Of a stretch of DNA of 64,000 nucleotides, positions 9,330-17,001 are shown in pieces (within the stretch, counting starts at the first letter, position 1; each line of letters begins with the position of its first letter). The translations under genes and the position numbers were made by a program. The notes beneath the pieces are model-generated. The model did no database searches, was not told the DNA's origin, and was given only the letters and a program-made list of their open reading frames with translations. Source of the DNA: CBDBZX01 sp965213645 (GTDB lineage: Bacteria; Deinococcota; Deinococci; Deinococcales; Trueperaceae); contig CBDBZX010000002.1 of NCBI GenBank assembly GCA_965213645.1, positions 1,488,001 through 1,552,000 on the forward strand, in the 5' to 3' direction.

Positions 9330-9423
9330 CTCTGAATCGTAGCAGAAAAACGCCGCATAAGACCAACTATGACGCGCTCATCGCTTTTCAAGGTTAGCGA
9401 AGAGAGGATAAACTGAGTGCACT

Positions 9424-9720
9424 GTGGGAATGCTCGAGCTAGGCCAAGGCAAAAAGGAAAAACGCGCGGTTGTGGTTGGGCTTAGCGTGATTCATGTGGG
9501 GGCGCTCGGCGGTATCGTAACCATGTTCGCCGCTGGGCTCGCCAACGGTATGACGCTTTCACCGCTGCTCGTCGTTGTCGCAGTGGCTGCTACGACGCTC
9601 TGGCTCTTTTCGTTTGTCCTACTCTCAGTGAATATTGCCTATTACCTCTTTGCACCTCGAGAGAATGACGAGCACTCAGAGGATGAAGCTCAACACGTGG
9701 ACTCAGGTCCGGCCCGATAA
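9424..9720 (+). CDS. Small two-TM membrane protein
   Basis: A 98-residue protein with a basic N-terminus (GKKEKR), two hydrophobic segments at about residues 14-40 and 45-73, and an acidic, charged C-terminal tail. I do not recognise the family. The GTG at 9424 and the ATG at 9430 are both possible starts, and neither has a strong ribosome site. It stands alone between gcvT (divergent) and the peptide locus, and nothing in the sequence gives a function. Confidence 0.55.
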   Translation: MGMLELGQGKKEKRAVVVGLSVIHVGALGGIVTMFAAGLANGMTLSPLLVVVAVAATTLWLFSFVLLSVNIAYYLFAPRENDEHSEDEAQHVDSGPAR

Positions 9721-9841
9721 TATAGTGCAATAACGTTGCGATGACAGTGCTATAACTCTTTTATGGATTTATTTTTATTGGCGCTTGGGCTAGCTCGAGC
9801 CTCTTTAGCTCGAGCAGCGCTACCCCGAATACCTCAACGCT

Positions 9842-10012
9842 TTACGAAGATTTAACCGTGATCTGCGCGTTGTAAGCGGGCACGTCTTGATCGGCTTTTT
9901 TGCGCTCAGCGCGGCGGCGCAGCGCCTCGATTAGCTCGGGGTCGTTGACGAGCAAAAGTCCTTCTTCGTTGACCGGAAAGTCATCTAAATAAGTATTTCT
10001 GTACTGGTTCAT
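9842..10012 (-). CDS. Small 56-residue protein of unknown function
   Basis: A short gene with a very strong ribosome site (AGGAGGT, 5 bases before the ATG at 10012). The protein begins MNQYRNTYLDDFP, has an amphipathic Arg/Glu-rich helix (PELIEALRRRAERKK) and ends ITVKSS. It has no signal peptide. The quality of the start, coding-like codon use and the locus (between a secreted peptide gene and gcvT) argue that it is real. The helix followed by a short polar tail resembles leader-plus-core RiPP precursors, but no modifying enzyme is nearby, so that reading is only a possibility. Confidence 0.6.
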   Translation of the reverse strand: MNQYRNTYLDDFPVNEEGLLLVNDPELIEALRRRAERKKADQDVPAYNAQITVKSS

Positions 10013-10053
10013 AAGTACCTCCTATTTCAGTATAAGGGTGGGCGCTGTGCACC

Positions 10054-10086
10054 GTCTTAGCAGCGCCTTAGCTGAGGTGCTAAGAC
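10054..10086. promoter_or_regulatory. Compound inverted repeat between two small genes
   Basis: Nine-base arms GTCTTAGCA and TGCTAAGAC enclose a smaller imperfect hairpin (CCTTAG/CTGAGG). It lies in the 158-base gap between the divergent 56-residue gene and the secreted-peptide gene, where both promoters must sit. It could be an operator for the neighbouring regulator or an RNA hairpin, and the sequence does not decide between them. Confidence 0.5.
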
Positions 10087-10170
10087 GAAATTAAGACCCC
10101 TTCATTAAACTTGATTTTAAGAAGGTTCTCCGGAGAAACCGGGAGCATTTTTCACACCGAGGAGGGTGTC

Positions 10171-10290
10171 ATGCGTAAAGTTCTTATTGCTACAGTAACC
10201 TTGGGTTTATTCTTCAGCAGTGTTGCCTTGGCGGGGCCGACGAGAGTTAAACCCTGTGGGGCAGGATCATCTTACGCTCAAGCTAAGTAA
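10171..10290 (+). CDS. Short secreted peptide precursor (39 residues)
   Basis: The ATG is preceded by GAGGAGG at good spacing. The product has a textbook signal peptide: a basic Arg-Lys, a hydrophobic core, and a cleavage site after Ala-Leu-Ala at residue 21. This leaves an exported 18-residue peptide, GPTRVKPCGAGSSYAQAK, with a single cysteine. It is followed by a strong 14-bp hairpin and is convergent with the large TPR/BTAD regulator ending at 10470. A tiny secreted peptide beside a TPR-domain regulator recalls peptide-pheromone systems, but that function is inference. Confidence 0.65.
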   Translation: MRKVLIATVTLGLFFSSVALAGPTRVKPCGAGSSYAQAK

Positions 10291-10347
10291 TACTAAATTG
10301 ACCGAAGGACGTTGTAAATTGAGAGCGTTTAAGAGTATGCAGTCGTA

Positions 10348-10384
10348 TGCGGTTTAGATGTTGTATTTTGACATCTAAACCGCA
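10348..10384. terminator. Strong hairpin between convergent genes
   Basis: Perfect 14-bp arms (TGCGGTTTAGATGT and its complement) with a 9-base loop, 58 bases after the peptide gene stop and 86 bases before the regulator gene's 3' end. Neither side has a long T-run, so factor-independent termination would be weak. The placement between convergent genes still suggests a bidirectional terminator or an RNA-stabilising hairpin. Confidence 0.6.
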
Positions 10385-10469
10385 CTCTAGTACAAGCTTC
10401 TAAGAATTAGAAAGAAGGGGTAGCCAAGTTAAACCGAAGTTACCTCTTTTTGCTTGGTGCGAGTAAAAT

Positions 10470-12890
10470 TCAATTGTACTCGAGAGCTAACGTTTTGGCT
10501 TTGGTCCGTGCTAAAAGCGTACGTGGGTCCCCTGCTGGGAGCGTCTGTAAAAGGCGTTCCCAAATAGCCAGGTCGTCTGCTACGTGCTCGCTGTAAGCCG
10601 TCAGCGCGTCTACATCGTTTGAGACGAGCATGGTCTCGTAAATCTGTGCGTCGAGATGTTCACGTAAACGCTCGAGCGCAGGCGCTTGTGACTCCTCCAA
10701 AAGCGGCCCTTTGTAGAGTGTCATCGCCTCTTTAAGCTGTCCGCTAAGGAGGTATTTATGAAACTCGAGGAAGTCGGCGCGAACCTCATACTCGAGCCGG
10801 TAAGGTGAATTTGATACAGGAACACCTCCCTGGCGCAACTTTTTGACTGCAACGTAAAGCGCATTAGTGTTACCCTGTTCACCGTAAAGCTCTAAAGCGA
10901 GTTTCTCCGAGCTAAGGCCCATCGGATGCTGCGCTAAGATAGCTAAGAGTTCCAGCGATTGTAGAGAAAGCTTGAGCCGCTTTCCTTCCAGCCAAACGTC
11001 TCGGTGTCCCAGAAAGCGGAGTTCTAGTGTGACTTCGCCCAAAACCGTATCCCAAAGGTCACGGAAACGTTCCTCGGGACCGGATAAGAATCTAAGACCA
11101 CTTTCTGCTAAATCGCTTAGCGAGGGATGAGCGAGTTGCGCACGCGCTGCCGCCTCATTGTTGAGTTCCATAAAGGCATAAGCCTGATAGAGTCTTGCTT
11201 GAGCTCCTAAATAGGCGGGCAATTGGTTGTTCTCAAGAAGGTTGCTGAGAAGCTTAACTCCCTTGTACGGAGACGTGCAGCATAAAACTAGTCCTTGAGC
11301 CAGTATGGCTGGTTGGCGGTAGTGGAGCGCTAAGTCCTCAGTGAGGTGGTAAATACGCTCTGCTATTTCAGAGGCTCTATCATATTCTTCTAGGTCTAAA
11401 AGCGCTTTCACGAGGGGAAGTCCTCTTAGACCTAGCTCCTCGCGCGGTGCGTTTTCGTGCACAGGATAGTAGAGAGGTAGTGCTTTTGCGCTTTCACCCG
11501 TAGCTACATAGTAGTCACCTAAGGTTCCGCGTAGAAGTTCTGCCCAGACATCGAAAACGCCAGCGACGACGCGCTCGCTTTCACTTAACAGACTACCCAA
11601 CCCACTTATTTCACCCGTAAGAATACGTGCAAAGGCATAGTCGTTAGTAAGCTGAAGCTTGCGCGTAAGATCTTTCATATCGCTTTTTTCAAAGAGGTCC
11701 AAGCTCCAGCTTCCCCAATGTAGCGCTTCGCGGTAGTGTCCAGCCTCTATAAGCCGTACGGTGAGTATGCCCGCGCTACGCACCGAATCATCTACGCGGC
11801 CTCGCCGCTCCGCAAGCCGCACGGCTCGCTTGAGGAGTCCGACACCCTTTGCAATATCGCTCTCGAAGAAACCTGACATATGTAAGGTGAGGGGTGTCTC
11901 TAAAAGCGCAGCGCGTTGCACTTCAGCACGCGCTTCTTCATGCGTAAGAAAAATGCCTGCGTAGAGCGCTCTTAATTCAGGCGCTTCGTGCTGCTGAAGA
12001 TGCGCTTGGATGCGCGCTCTAAGCTCCTCATAACGGTTGAGGCGAATAGCCGCCGAGAGCTTCCAGAAGAGCACGGCGTCGTCTTCGTATTCGTCTGGCA
12101 AAAGCGCCAGATAGTGCCAGAGCCGCCCGTGTAGCCCCTGATTGATGAAGTGCGGACCCGCTTCGGAGAGGATGGTGGACGCCCTCTCGGGCAGATGCCG
12201 CACCACGAGTGCGAGCGAGCGCCCCCACTCTTCACGCTCTAAAAGGACCTCTAATAAGTCTTCCGGCGGTACGGCAATCTCCGTGCCGGGGGGGAGCTTG
12301 GGTCCCCACAGGGTCGGCATGAGGGGCGAGGGCAGCCCGACTTTATCGTGCAGCATCAAGTTAAAGGTTTCGTAGGCGTGACCTGACTCTTTCAGCAGCG
12401 CCACGACCTCTTCACGGCTGAGCATTCCACCCGCCAACGCGCACGCTTCCTCTTCGGAGAGGTGCAAATCTGTCTCGTCTAAAACAGCGGCTTTAGGCAG
12501 CTCGAGAGGGGTTTTGGAGACGAGGATAAGGCGCTCAGCGTCCGAACCTCTCAAGAGGTCAATGAGCTGTGGTCCGTACTCCGCGCCGAAGAGCAAGTAG
12601 GTCGGCCTGCCGTAAATCTCGGCGAAAGCTGCCAAAATCCTGAGCCCAGCAGGGACGGGCAGCCCCGGCGCGACTAGCGTGACGCCTAGCGCTTTCGTGA
12701 CGGCGTCAGCAAACTTGAGCGCTTGCGCTTGGGCGTCGCAAGCGTCGGCCTCGTCAAGCTCGATGACCATGAGCGGTTTCGCCTCGGCCTTAAACGCGCT
12801 AAAGAGGCGCTGCACGCCTAGGTCGGGACGATCAGGTAATATGACGACACGCGAGCCTTTAAGTTGCGTCAACCTCTTTGAGAGCCACAT
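10470..12890 (-). CDS. Large MalT/SARP-like transcriptional regulator
   Basis: About 806 residues from the ATG at 12890. The open frame continues to 13091, but that extension would cover the divergent promoter region and looks non-coding. The N-terminal 230 residues resemble a degenerate STAND/MalT-type domain without a clear Walker A motif. The middle (about 260-640) is helical with TPR-like repeats. Near residues 618-690 there is an OmpR/SARP-type winged helix (LRFLGHRDVWLEGKRLKLS, SLELLAIL, then VKKLR). The end is a helical BTAD-like region. Such proteins are cytoplasmic, ligand-sensing transcriptional activators. The adjacent secreted peptide and 56-residue gene are candidate targets or ligands. 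Confidence 0.75.
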   Translation of the reverse strand: MWLSKRLTQLKGSRVVILPDRPDLGVQRLFSAFKAEAKPLMVIELDEADACDAQAQALKFADAVTKALGVTLVAPGLPVPAGLRILAAFAEIYGRPTYLLFGAEYGPQLIDLLRGSDAERLILVSKTPLELPKAAVLDETDLHLSEEEACALAGGMLSREEVVALLKESGHAYETFNLMLHDKVGLPSPLMPTLWGPKLPPGTEIAVPPEDLLEVLLEREEWGRSLALVVRHLPERASTILSEAGPHFINQGLHGRLWHYLALLPDEYEDDAVLFWKLSAAIRLNRYEELRARIQAHLQQHEAPELRALYAGIFLTHEEARAEVQRAALLETPLTLHMSGFFESDIAKGVGLLKRAVRLAERRGRVDDSVRSAGILTVRLIEAGHYREALHWGSWSLDLFEKSDMKDLTRKLQLTNDYAFARILTGEISGLGSLLSESERVVAGVFDVWAELLRGTLGDYYVATGESAKALPLYYPVHENAPREELGLRGLPLVKALLDLEEYDRASEIAERIYHLTEDLALHYRQPAILAQGLVLCCTSPYKGVKLLSNLLENNQLPAYLGAQARLYQAYAFMELNNEAAARAQLAHPSLSDLAESGLRFLSGPEERFRDLWDTVLGEVTLELRFLGHRDVWLEGKRLKLSLQSLELLAILAQHPMGLSSEKLALELYGEQGNTNALYVAVKKLRQGGVPVSNSPYRLEYEVRADFLEFHKYLLSGQLKEAMTLYKGPLLEESQAPALERLREHLDAQIYETMLVSNDVDALTAYSEHVADDLAIWERLLQTLPAGDPRTLLARTKAKTLALEYN

Positions 12891-13020
12891 GTGAAGTACT
12901 ATACACGAAAGCGTGTTAAGCTGCGACGGATTGACTAAAAATATTCTGTTGTGTATGCGTGGCAATTTGTGTATTTCAGTATTTTTAGCAAACGACCTAC
13001 ATTTGCGTGAGTGATATAAC

Positions 13021-13066
13021 CTATAGTGTTGACTTAATCTAAAGGGTTGTGAGTGCTGCACTATAG
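13021..13066. promoter_or_regulatory. CTATAGTG inverted repeat in divergent promoter region
   Basis: CTATAGTG at 13021-13028 and CACTATAG at 13059-13066 form an interrupted inverted repeat in the AT-rich gap between the large regulator and the HD-GYP gene. TATAGT-like words here could serve as -10 elements in either direction. It is a candidate operator for the regulator, unproven. Confidence 0.4.
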
Positions 13067-14039
13067 TCACGTAAGTTGCGCAATGACGCAATCATTCCGT
13101 TGGGGGCTGAAAGGAGTGCCGGCCATAACCGAATTCAACAAAATAGCGACGCTACCTAGAGGTTTCGAGCTTATTGGGCCAGGTGGCGGTATCGAGACAA
13201 TCAGCGAGGGGGCGCTCAAGCGGCGTCTTTTAGTGACGCAGCCGGGCGGCGTTGAACTTCACGAGCTGTCCTTGCGGCGCGGTGAAACGCTCACGATTGC
13301 GCCCCGCGAAGGAGTGCAAGAGAGTTATTATGTATTGAAAGGGGTGCTGGCGGGCGCGAATATTCGCCTTGCTACCGGTGATTGTCTGCTGAGCCGCACG
13401 CCCGATACGCCGCTCACCTTGCGGGCTGAGGCGTCGGTGAGGCTCCTTTACATCTCGAGCGTCCCCACCTTCTGGAGCGTCTCACAAACCCTGCGCGAAC
13501 TGATGAATTTAGCGGTGTCCATCGAAAAAAAAGACGGTTACACCGCCGAGCACTGCCACCGCTTACAGCGCTTAGCGCTCGCTGTCGGCAAGCAGCTTGG
13601 GCTTTCCCAAGAGCGGCTCTACCTCTTGGACGTAGCGGCGTTTTTACACGACGTGGGCAAGGTTCAAGTACCGGTCGAGATTTTGCAAAAGCCTGGCCCG
13701 CTGAGCCCGTCTGAGTGGCAAGTCGTTAGGCGTCACCCCAGTTTCGGACGCGAGATGTTGGAAGATACCCTCATCGCCGAAGCGGGACCCATCGTCGAGC
13801 AGCACCACGAGCGCCCGGACGGGTCGGGCTACCCTTTCGGGCTTAGGGGCGATGAGATTATGCTCGAGGCCCACATCGTCGCTATCACCGACGCCTTCGA
13901 CGCGATGACCACCGACAGGCCCTACCGCCGAGCCTTGCCACGCGAGGCGGCGATTATGCGTTTAGAGCGCCTTATAGACAGGCATTATCCCAAAGAGGTC
14001 GTCGAAGCGTTTTTAGAGATTATCACTTTAGAGGAGTAA
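13053..14039 (+). CDS. Cupin plus HD-GYP domain protein, probable c-di-GMP phosphodiesterase
   Basis: Residues about 55-130 look like a cupin/cyclic-nucleotide-like sensor. Residues about 145-325 are an HD-GYP domain with HDVGK, the HHERPDGSGYP motif and DAFDAMTTDRPYR. HD-GYP enzymes hydrolyse cyclic di-GMP using a di-iron centre, so this is probably a cytoplasmic signalling protein that senses a ligand through its N-terminus. The GTG at 13053 has AAAGGG 6 bases upstream. The ATG at 13083 is an alternative. It is divergent from the large regulator. Confidence 0.85.
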   Translation: MLHYSHVSCAMTQSFRWGLKGVPAITEFNKIATLPRGFELIGPGGGIETISEGALKRRLLVTQPGGVELHELSLRRGETLTIAPREGVQESYYVLKGVLAGANIRLATGDCLLSRTPDTPLTLRAEASVRLLYISSVPTFWSVSQTLRELMNLAVSIEKKDGYTAEHCHRLQRLALAVGKQLGLSQERLYLLDVAAFLHDVGKVQVPVEILQKPGPLSPSEWQVVRRHPSFGREMLEDTLIAEAGPIVEQHHERPDGSGYPFGLRGDEIMLEAHIVAITDAFDAMTTDRPYRRALPREAAIMRLERLIDRHYPKEVVEAFLEIITLEE

Positions 14040-14058
14040 GGAAGTCGCTGAGCAAGCG

Positions 14059-14742
14059 TCAACGCTGCAAAAAGCCGAGCAGCGCCTGGTTGACCGAACG
14101 AACCGCCAAAGGCACGTTCCAAGCACGTTTATTTCTCTCCCCGACGATGTTGCTCACGCTGCGAATTTCGGCAAAAGGCACGCCCAGAGCCAAACACACC
14201 TGCGCCGCCGCCGCACCTTCCATCGACTCAACCGAGAGGTCAAAGCGCCGCTGCAAGGTCTCGGCGTCCTCGAAATTCCCCGTGACCGTTTCGGACGTAC
14301 CAAAAAGACCTCTCACAGCGCCCGTTGCCTGCTCTAATTCCTGCGTCAACCTTTCGTCGGTAGGGAAGACGTTGTAGTATTCATTCAGGAGCGGAAAACC
14401 GACATCAGTCATCCCCAGCCAGCCCTCAGCCGCTCGAACGCCCGTGTCGAGATGCACCTCTTTCTCCGCGACCGCGATCATGCCGATGCTCAAGAACGAG
14501 CCGACGTACGCGCCGCCAATGCCGAACTGAATCACGCGCTCCGGCTCTAGGGTATGAAGCGCCAGCGCCAGCCCTGCCGCCGTGTTGACCTTCGCCACGC
14601 CCAGATGCGCCAAGTAAACCTCTTGGCCTTGAATCCTGCCCGAATAAAGTTGTCCGAGTGGAAAAGGGAGTTTTTCAACCTCTTCTAATGATTCCCTTAG
14701 GAGGTTTCCTTCCAGTTCGGTCGCTGTAATCAGTAGGGTCAT
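14059..14742 (-). CDS. mqnB: Futalosine hydrolase
   Basis: A 227-residue nucleosidase that removes the base from futalosine in the alternative (futalosine) route to menaquinone. The phosphorylase-fold motifs QFGIGGAY, the VESMEGAAAAQVC active-site segment and the RSVSNIVGERN segment typical of MqnB are present. It shares a boundary with the GNAT-like gene upstream (14743). Its presence implies that the organism makes menaquinone by this route. Confidence 0.9.
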   Translation of the reverse strand: MTLLITATELEGNLLRESLEEVEKLPFPLGQLYSGRIQGQEVYLAHLGVAKVNTAAGLALALHTLEPERVIQFGIGGAYVGSFLSIGMIAVAEKEVHLDTGVRAAEGWLGMTDVGFPLLNEYYNVFPTDERLTQELEQATGAVRGLFGTSETVTGNFEDAETLQRRFDLSVESMEGAAAAQVCLALGVPFAEIRSVSNIVGERNKRAWNVPLAVRSVNQALLGFLQR

Positions 14743-15429
14743 CTAGCATACGCTCCAACGCTCGAGGCTATTTTCATTTTCAACAGTGACGCTTGGGGGT
14801 AACAGTACTAAGCTACGCGCTCGTAAGTTGCGGCTCGTTGCCTCCTGAACGAGCCTATGGTCTACCGCTCCCGAGGACAGCATGGCGACGAAAGAGGTGG
14901 GAGTCTCGAGCGCAACTAGCGCCCCCGCGACCTCTCCAGCGGCGTTGTAAGCAGCGAAGCTGACGATTTCGGAACACCGCTGCATCGCCGCCGTAATCGC
15001 TGTGCCAAGCTGTACGCCGTAGGCCAAAAAGCCGTAGTGCGCTGCCAAATGCTCGCCCAACACGCGCCCTTGCGCCCAACTGACCTGCTCAGTGATGAGG
15101 TTGGTGTTTTCGGTATCCATATTGGATTCTGCCTCGAGAAAGGTAAAGGCTCCCTCCAAGCTAAACGCACTTCCGCCAAGAGATTTATTAAACGCTTCAT
15201 CTCGCACGGCTGGAACGACGAGCGCAGGCACGGTGTCTCTTTCGGCGTAGTGCGTAGCGATGGTTTGAGAATCAGTATTTTGAAAGTCGTCAGTTTCGGG
15301 AAACCAGGCGGCGTTGCTGAGAAGGAGCGGGACATTAGGATTCGTAAGAGCAACTGAGCCGCCAACCTCTACCTCTTTGGTGGCGAAAAGTTGCCAGAAG
15401 TTGAAGGCGAGCGTGTAGAGGTCATTCAT
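14743..15429 (-). CDS. Acetyltransferase-like (GNAT) protein
   Basis: About 228 residues from the ATG at 15429, which overlaps the upstream gene's stop by 8 bases. The longer frame to 15549 lies inside that gene and is rejected. The C-terminal half contains a GNAT-like stretch (AAYNAAGEVAGALVALET) and a segment near the expected acetyl-CoA site, but the match is weak and the first half is not recognised. It probably forms one transcript with the glycolipid-binding-domain protein and mqnB. Confidence 0.6.
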   Translation of the reverse strand: MNDLYTLAFNFWQLFATKEVEVGGSVALTNPNVPLLLSNAAWFPETDDFQNTDSQTIATHYAERDTVPALVVPAVRDEAFNKSLGGSAFSLEGAFTFLEAESNMDTENTNLITEQVSWAQGRVLGEHLAAHYGFLAYGVQLGTAITAAMQRCSEIVSFAAYNAAGEVAGALVALETPTSFVAMLSSGAVDHRLVQEATSRNLRARSLVLLPPSVTVENENSLERWSVC

Positions 15430-16012
15430 CGGCGTTGCTGTGCGCTTCACGTGTCCAGCCGCCAGGGTAAGAGGTGATAAGACCTGCGTTATCGACCTCG
15501 AGCACAACTTCAAACCCCGATTCACTTTCGTAGCGGTAGCGGCGTTCATCTAAGCGGGTGTAGCGCTGAGACAGAGGTTCAATACTCAAATCAGGAAAGC
15601 GGACCCACGCGGCGCTTACCTCTTGACTTTCGCCAATAGAGAGGTTGAGCCGTCTTACTGGTAAGGTGTTCGTCGCAGGCGTGGCGCCCAAATCTACATC
15701 TGCACAGCCACGAAAAGCTCTGACCTCTTGCCCGTCACGCCACCAACGCCCTTCACTATCCACGCTGAGGTGGAGTTGCCTCACCATCTCGCCGGATTGC
15801 ACATCAGCGGCGACCTCTTTAGTCTGTCCGGCCTTGTCGCACCTGACCTTGTAATAGATGAGATAGGGGAGACCCGACACCGCAACGACCGTTCCCGAGA
15901 GGTCATAGCCCGAAGGGTGGGTGCGGAGCGTACAGTAGTCTGTTCCGAAGGTATGCGTATTGCGCCATACGACGCTTTGAGTAAAAAACGCAGTGTTTGT
16001 CAAAAGAAACAA
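15422..16012 (-). CDS. Putative glycolipid-binding domain protein
   Basis: A 196-residue protein matching the family annotated as putative glycolipid-binding (PF06475 type). Its recognisable pieces are W-R-x-T near residue 16, SGYDLSGTVV, the CADVDLGATPATNTLPVRRL segment, PLSQRYTRL and RYRYES. The function is poorly established in the family. The start is uncertain because the frame begins with TTG codons. Its stop overlaps the downstream gene's start. Confidence 0.75.
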   Translation of the reverse strand: MFLLTNTAFFTQSVVWRNTHTFGTDYCTLRTHPSGYDLSGTVVAVSGLPYLIYYKVRCDKAGQTKEVAADVQSGEMVRQLHLSVDSEGRWWRDGQEVRAFRGCADVDLGATPATNTLPVRRLNLSIGESQEVSAAWVRFPDLSIEPLSQRYTRLDERRYRYESESGFEVVLEVDNAGLITSYPGGWTREAHSNADE

Positions 16013-16056
16013 TCCCTCGAGTAAGTCAAGAGGTGAGACCCTTGACCTCTTAACAC

Positions 16057-17001
16057 TTACGCTTTCGCCGCCTGCGGAATATCCAAAAGCGCCTGCACAA
16101 ACGCCGCCGCGTCATAAGGTTGCAAATCCTCCGCCTTTTCGCCTACACCGATGAACTTGATGGGCAGATTTAATTCTTTGGCGATCGGCAGGAGAATCCC
16201 GCCCTTAGCCGTCCCGTCGAGCTTGGTGACGACCACTCCCGTCAGCCCCACCGCCTCGTGAAACTTCTTCGCCTGCGAAAGCCCGTTCTGCCCCGTCACC
16301 GCGTCGAGGACGAGCCACACCTCTTTCGGCTCGTCAGGGTCGGCCTTGCCGACCACGCGCTTGACCTTCTTAAGCTCTTCCATCAGGTTGTGCTTGGTGT
16401 GGAGGCGTCCGGCGGTGTCCACGAACAAGAGGTCGTAGCCTCTCGCGCGGCGTTGCTGCGCCCCATCGAAGGCGACGGCTCCAGGGTCGGAGCCGTCCGG
16501 CCCGGTGACGGTGGGGATGTTTAAGCGGTCTCCCCACACGGAGAGCTGCGCGGTGGCGGCGGCGCGAAAGGTGTCGCCTGCGGCGAACATCACCTTTTTG
16601 CCGCTGTTTTGGTAATACTGCCCCAATTTAGCAATCGTGGTCGTTTTGCCGACGCCGTTCACGCCCACCACCATCACCACTTTGCTTTTGACCTCTACAA
16701 CGTTGCGCGAAACGTCCAAGTTGAACCCCACGCGGCGCAGCTTCTGACGCATCTGGTCGGGCTCGAGCTGGTCCATCAGCGCTTTCTCCAGCGCCTCCTT
16801 AAAGGTCGAGCCGCGCTCGCGCTCCTTTTTGGCTTCGGCGACGACTTCGGCGGCGATCCTCGAGCCCGTATCTGCCCCGATGAGGGCAAATTCTAAGTCG
16901 TCCCACTCCATCTCCCAGCTTCGACTGAGGTCGCGCACGTCCGTGGTGAGCACGTCCCGCGTCTTGCTGAGTCCCTGTTTCAGTTTGTCAAACCACGCCA
17001 T
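16057..17001 (-). CDS. ftsY: Signal recognition particle receptor FtsY
   Basis: A 314-residue SRP GTPase that docks ribosome-SRP complexes at the membrane. An N-terminal helical bundle precedes the G domain, with P-loop GVNGVGKTT, DTAGR and the guanine-specificity motif TKLDG. It has a short N-domain without the long acidic extension of E. coli FtsY. The ATG overlaps the gltX stop by one base, so the two genes are transcribed together. Confidence 0.95.
   Translation of the reverse strand: MAWFDKLKQGLSKTRDVLTTDVRDLSRSWEMEWDDLEFALIGADTGSRIAAEVVAEAKKERERGSTFKEALEKALMDQLEPDQMRQKLRRVGFNLDVSRNVVEVKSKVVMVVGVNGVGKTTTIAKLGQYYQNSGKKVMFAAGDTFRAAATAQLSVWGDRLNIPTVTGPDGSDPGAVAFDGAQQRRARGYDLLFVDTAGRLHTKHNLMEELKKVKRVVGKADPDEPKEVWLVLDAVTGQNGLSQAKKFHEAVGLTGVVVTKLDGTAKGGILLPIAKELNLPIKFIGVGEKAEDLQPYDAAAFVQALLDIPQAAKA

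Noticed and set aside
9330..9423. Glycine riboswitch upstream of gcvT
   Set aside because: The gap is only about 95 bases and shows no tandem aptamer-like stems. The gcvH-gcvT gap also shows none.
13092..13130. Extending the large regulator to the start at 13091
   Set aside because: The extra 67 residues cover the divergent promoter, are rich in His, Arg and Tyr in a non-coding manner, and the conserved part starts at 12890.
14855..15365. Alternative frames over the GNAT-like gene
   Set aside because: They have Arg-rich compositions and no ribosome sites. The chosen frame couples by overlap to both neighbours.
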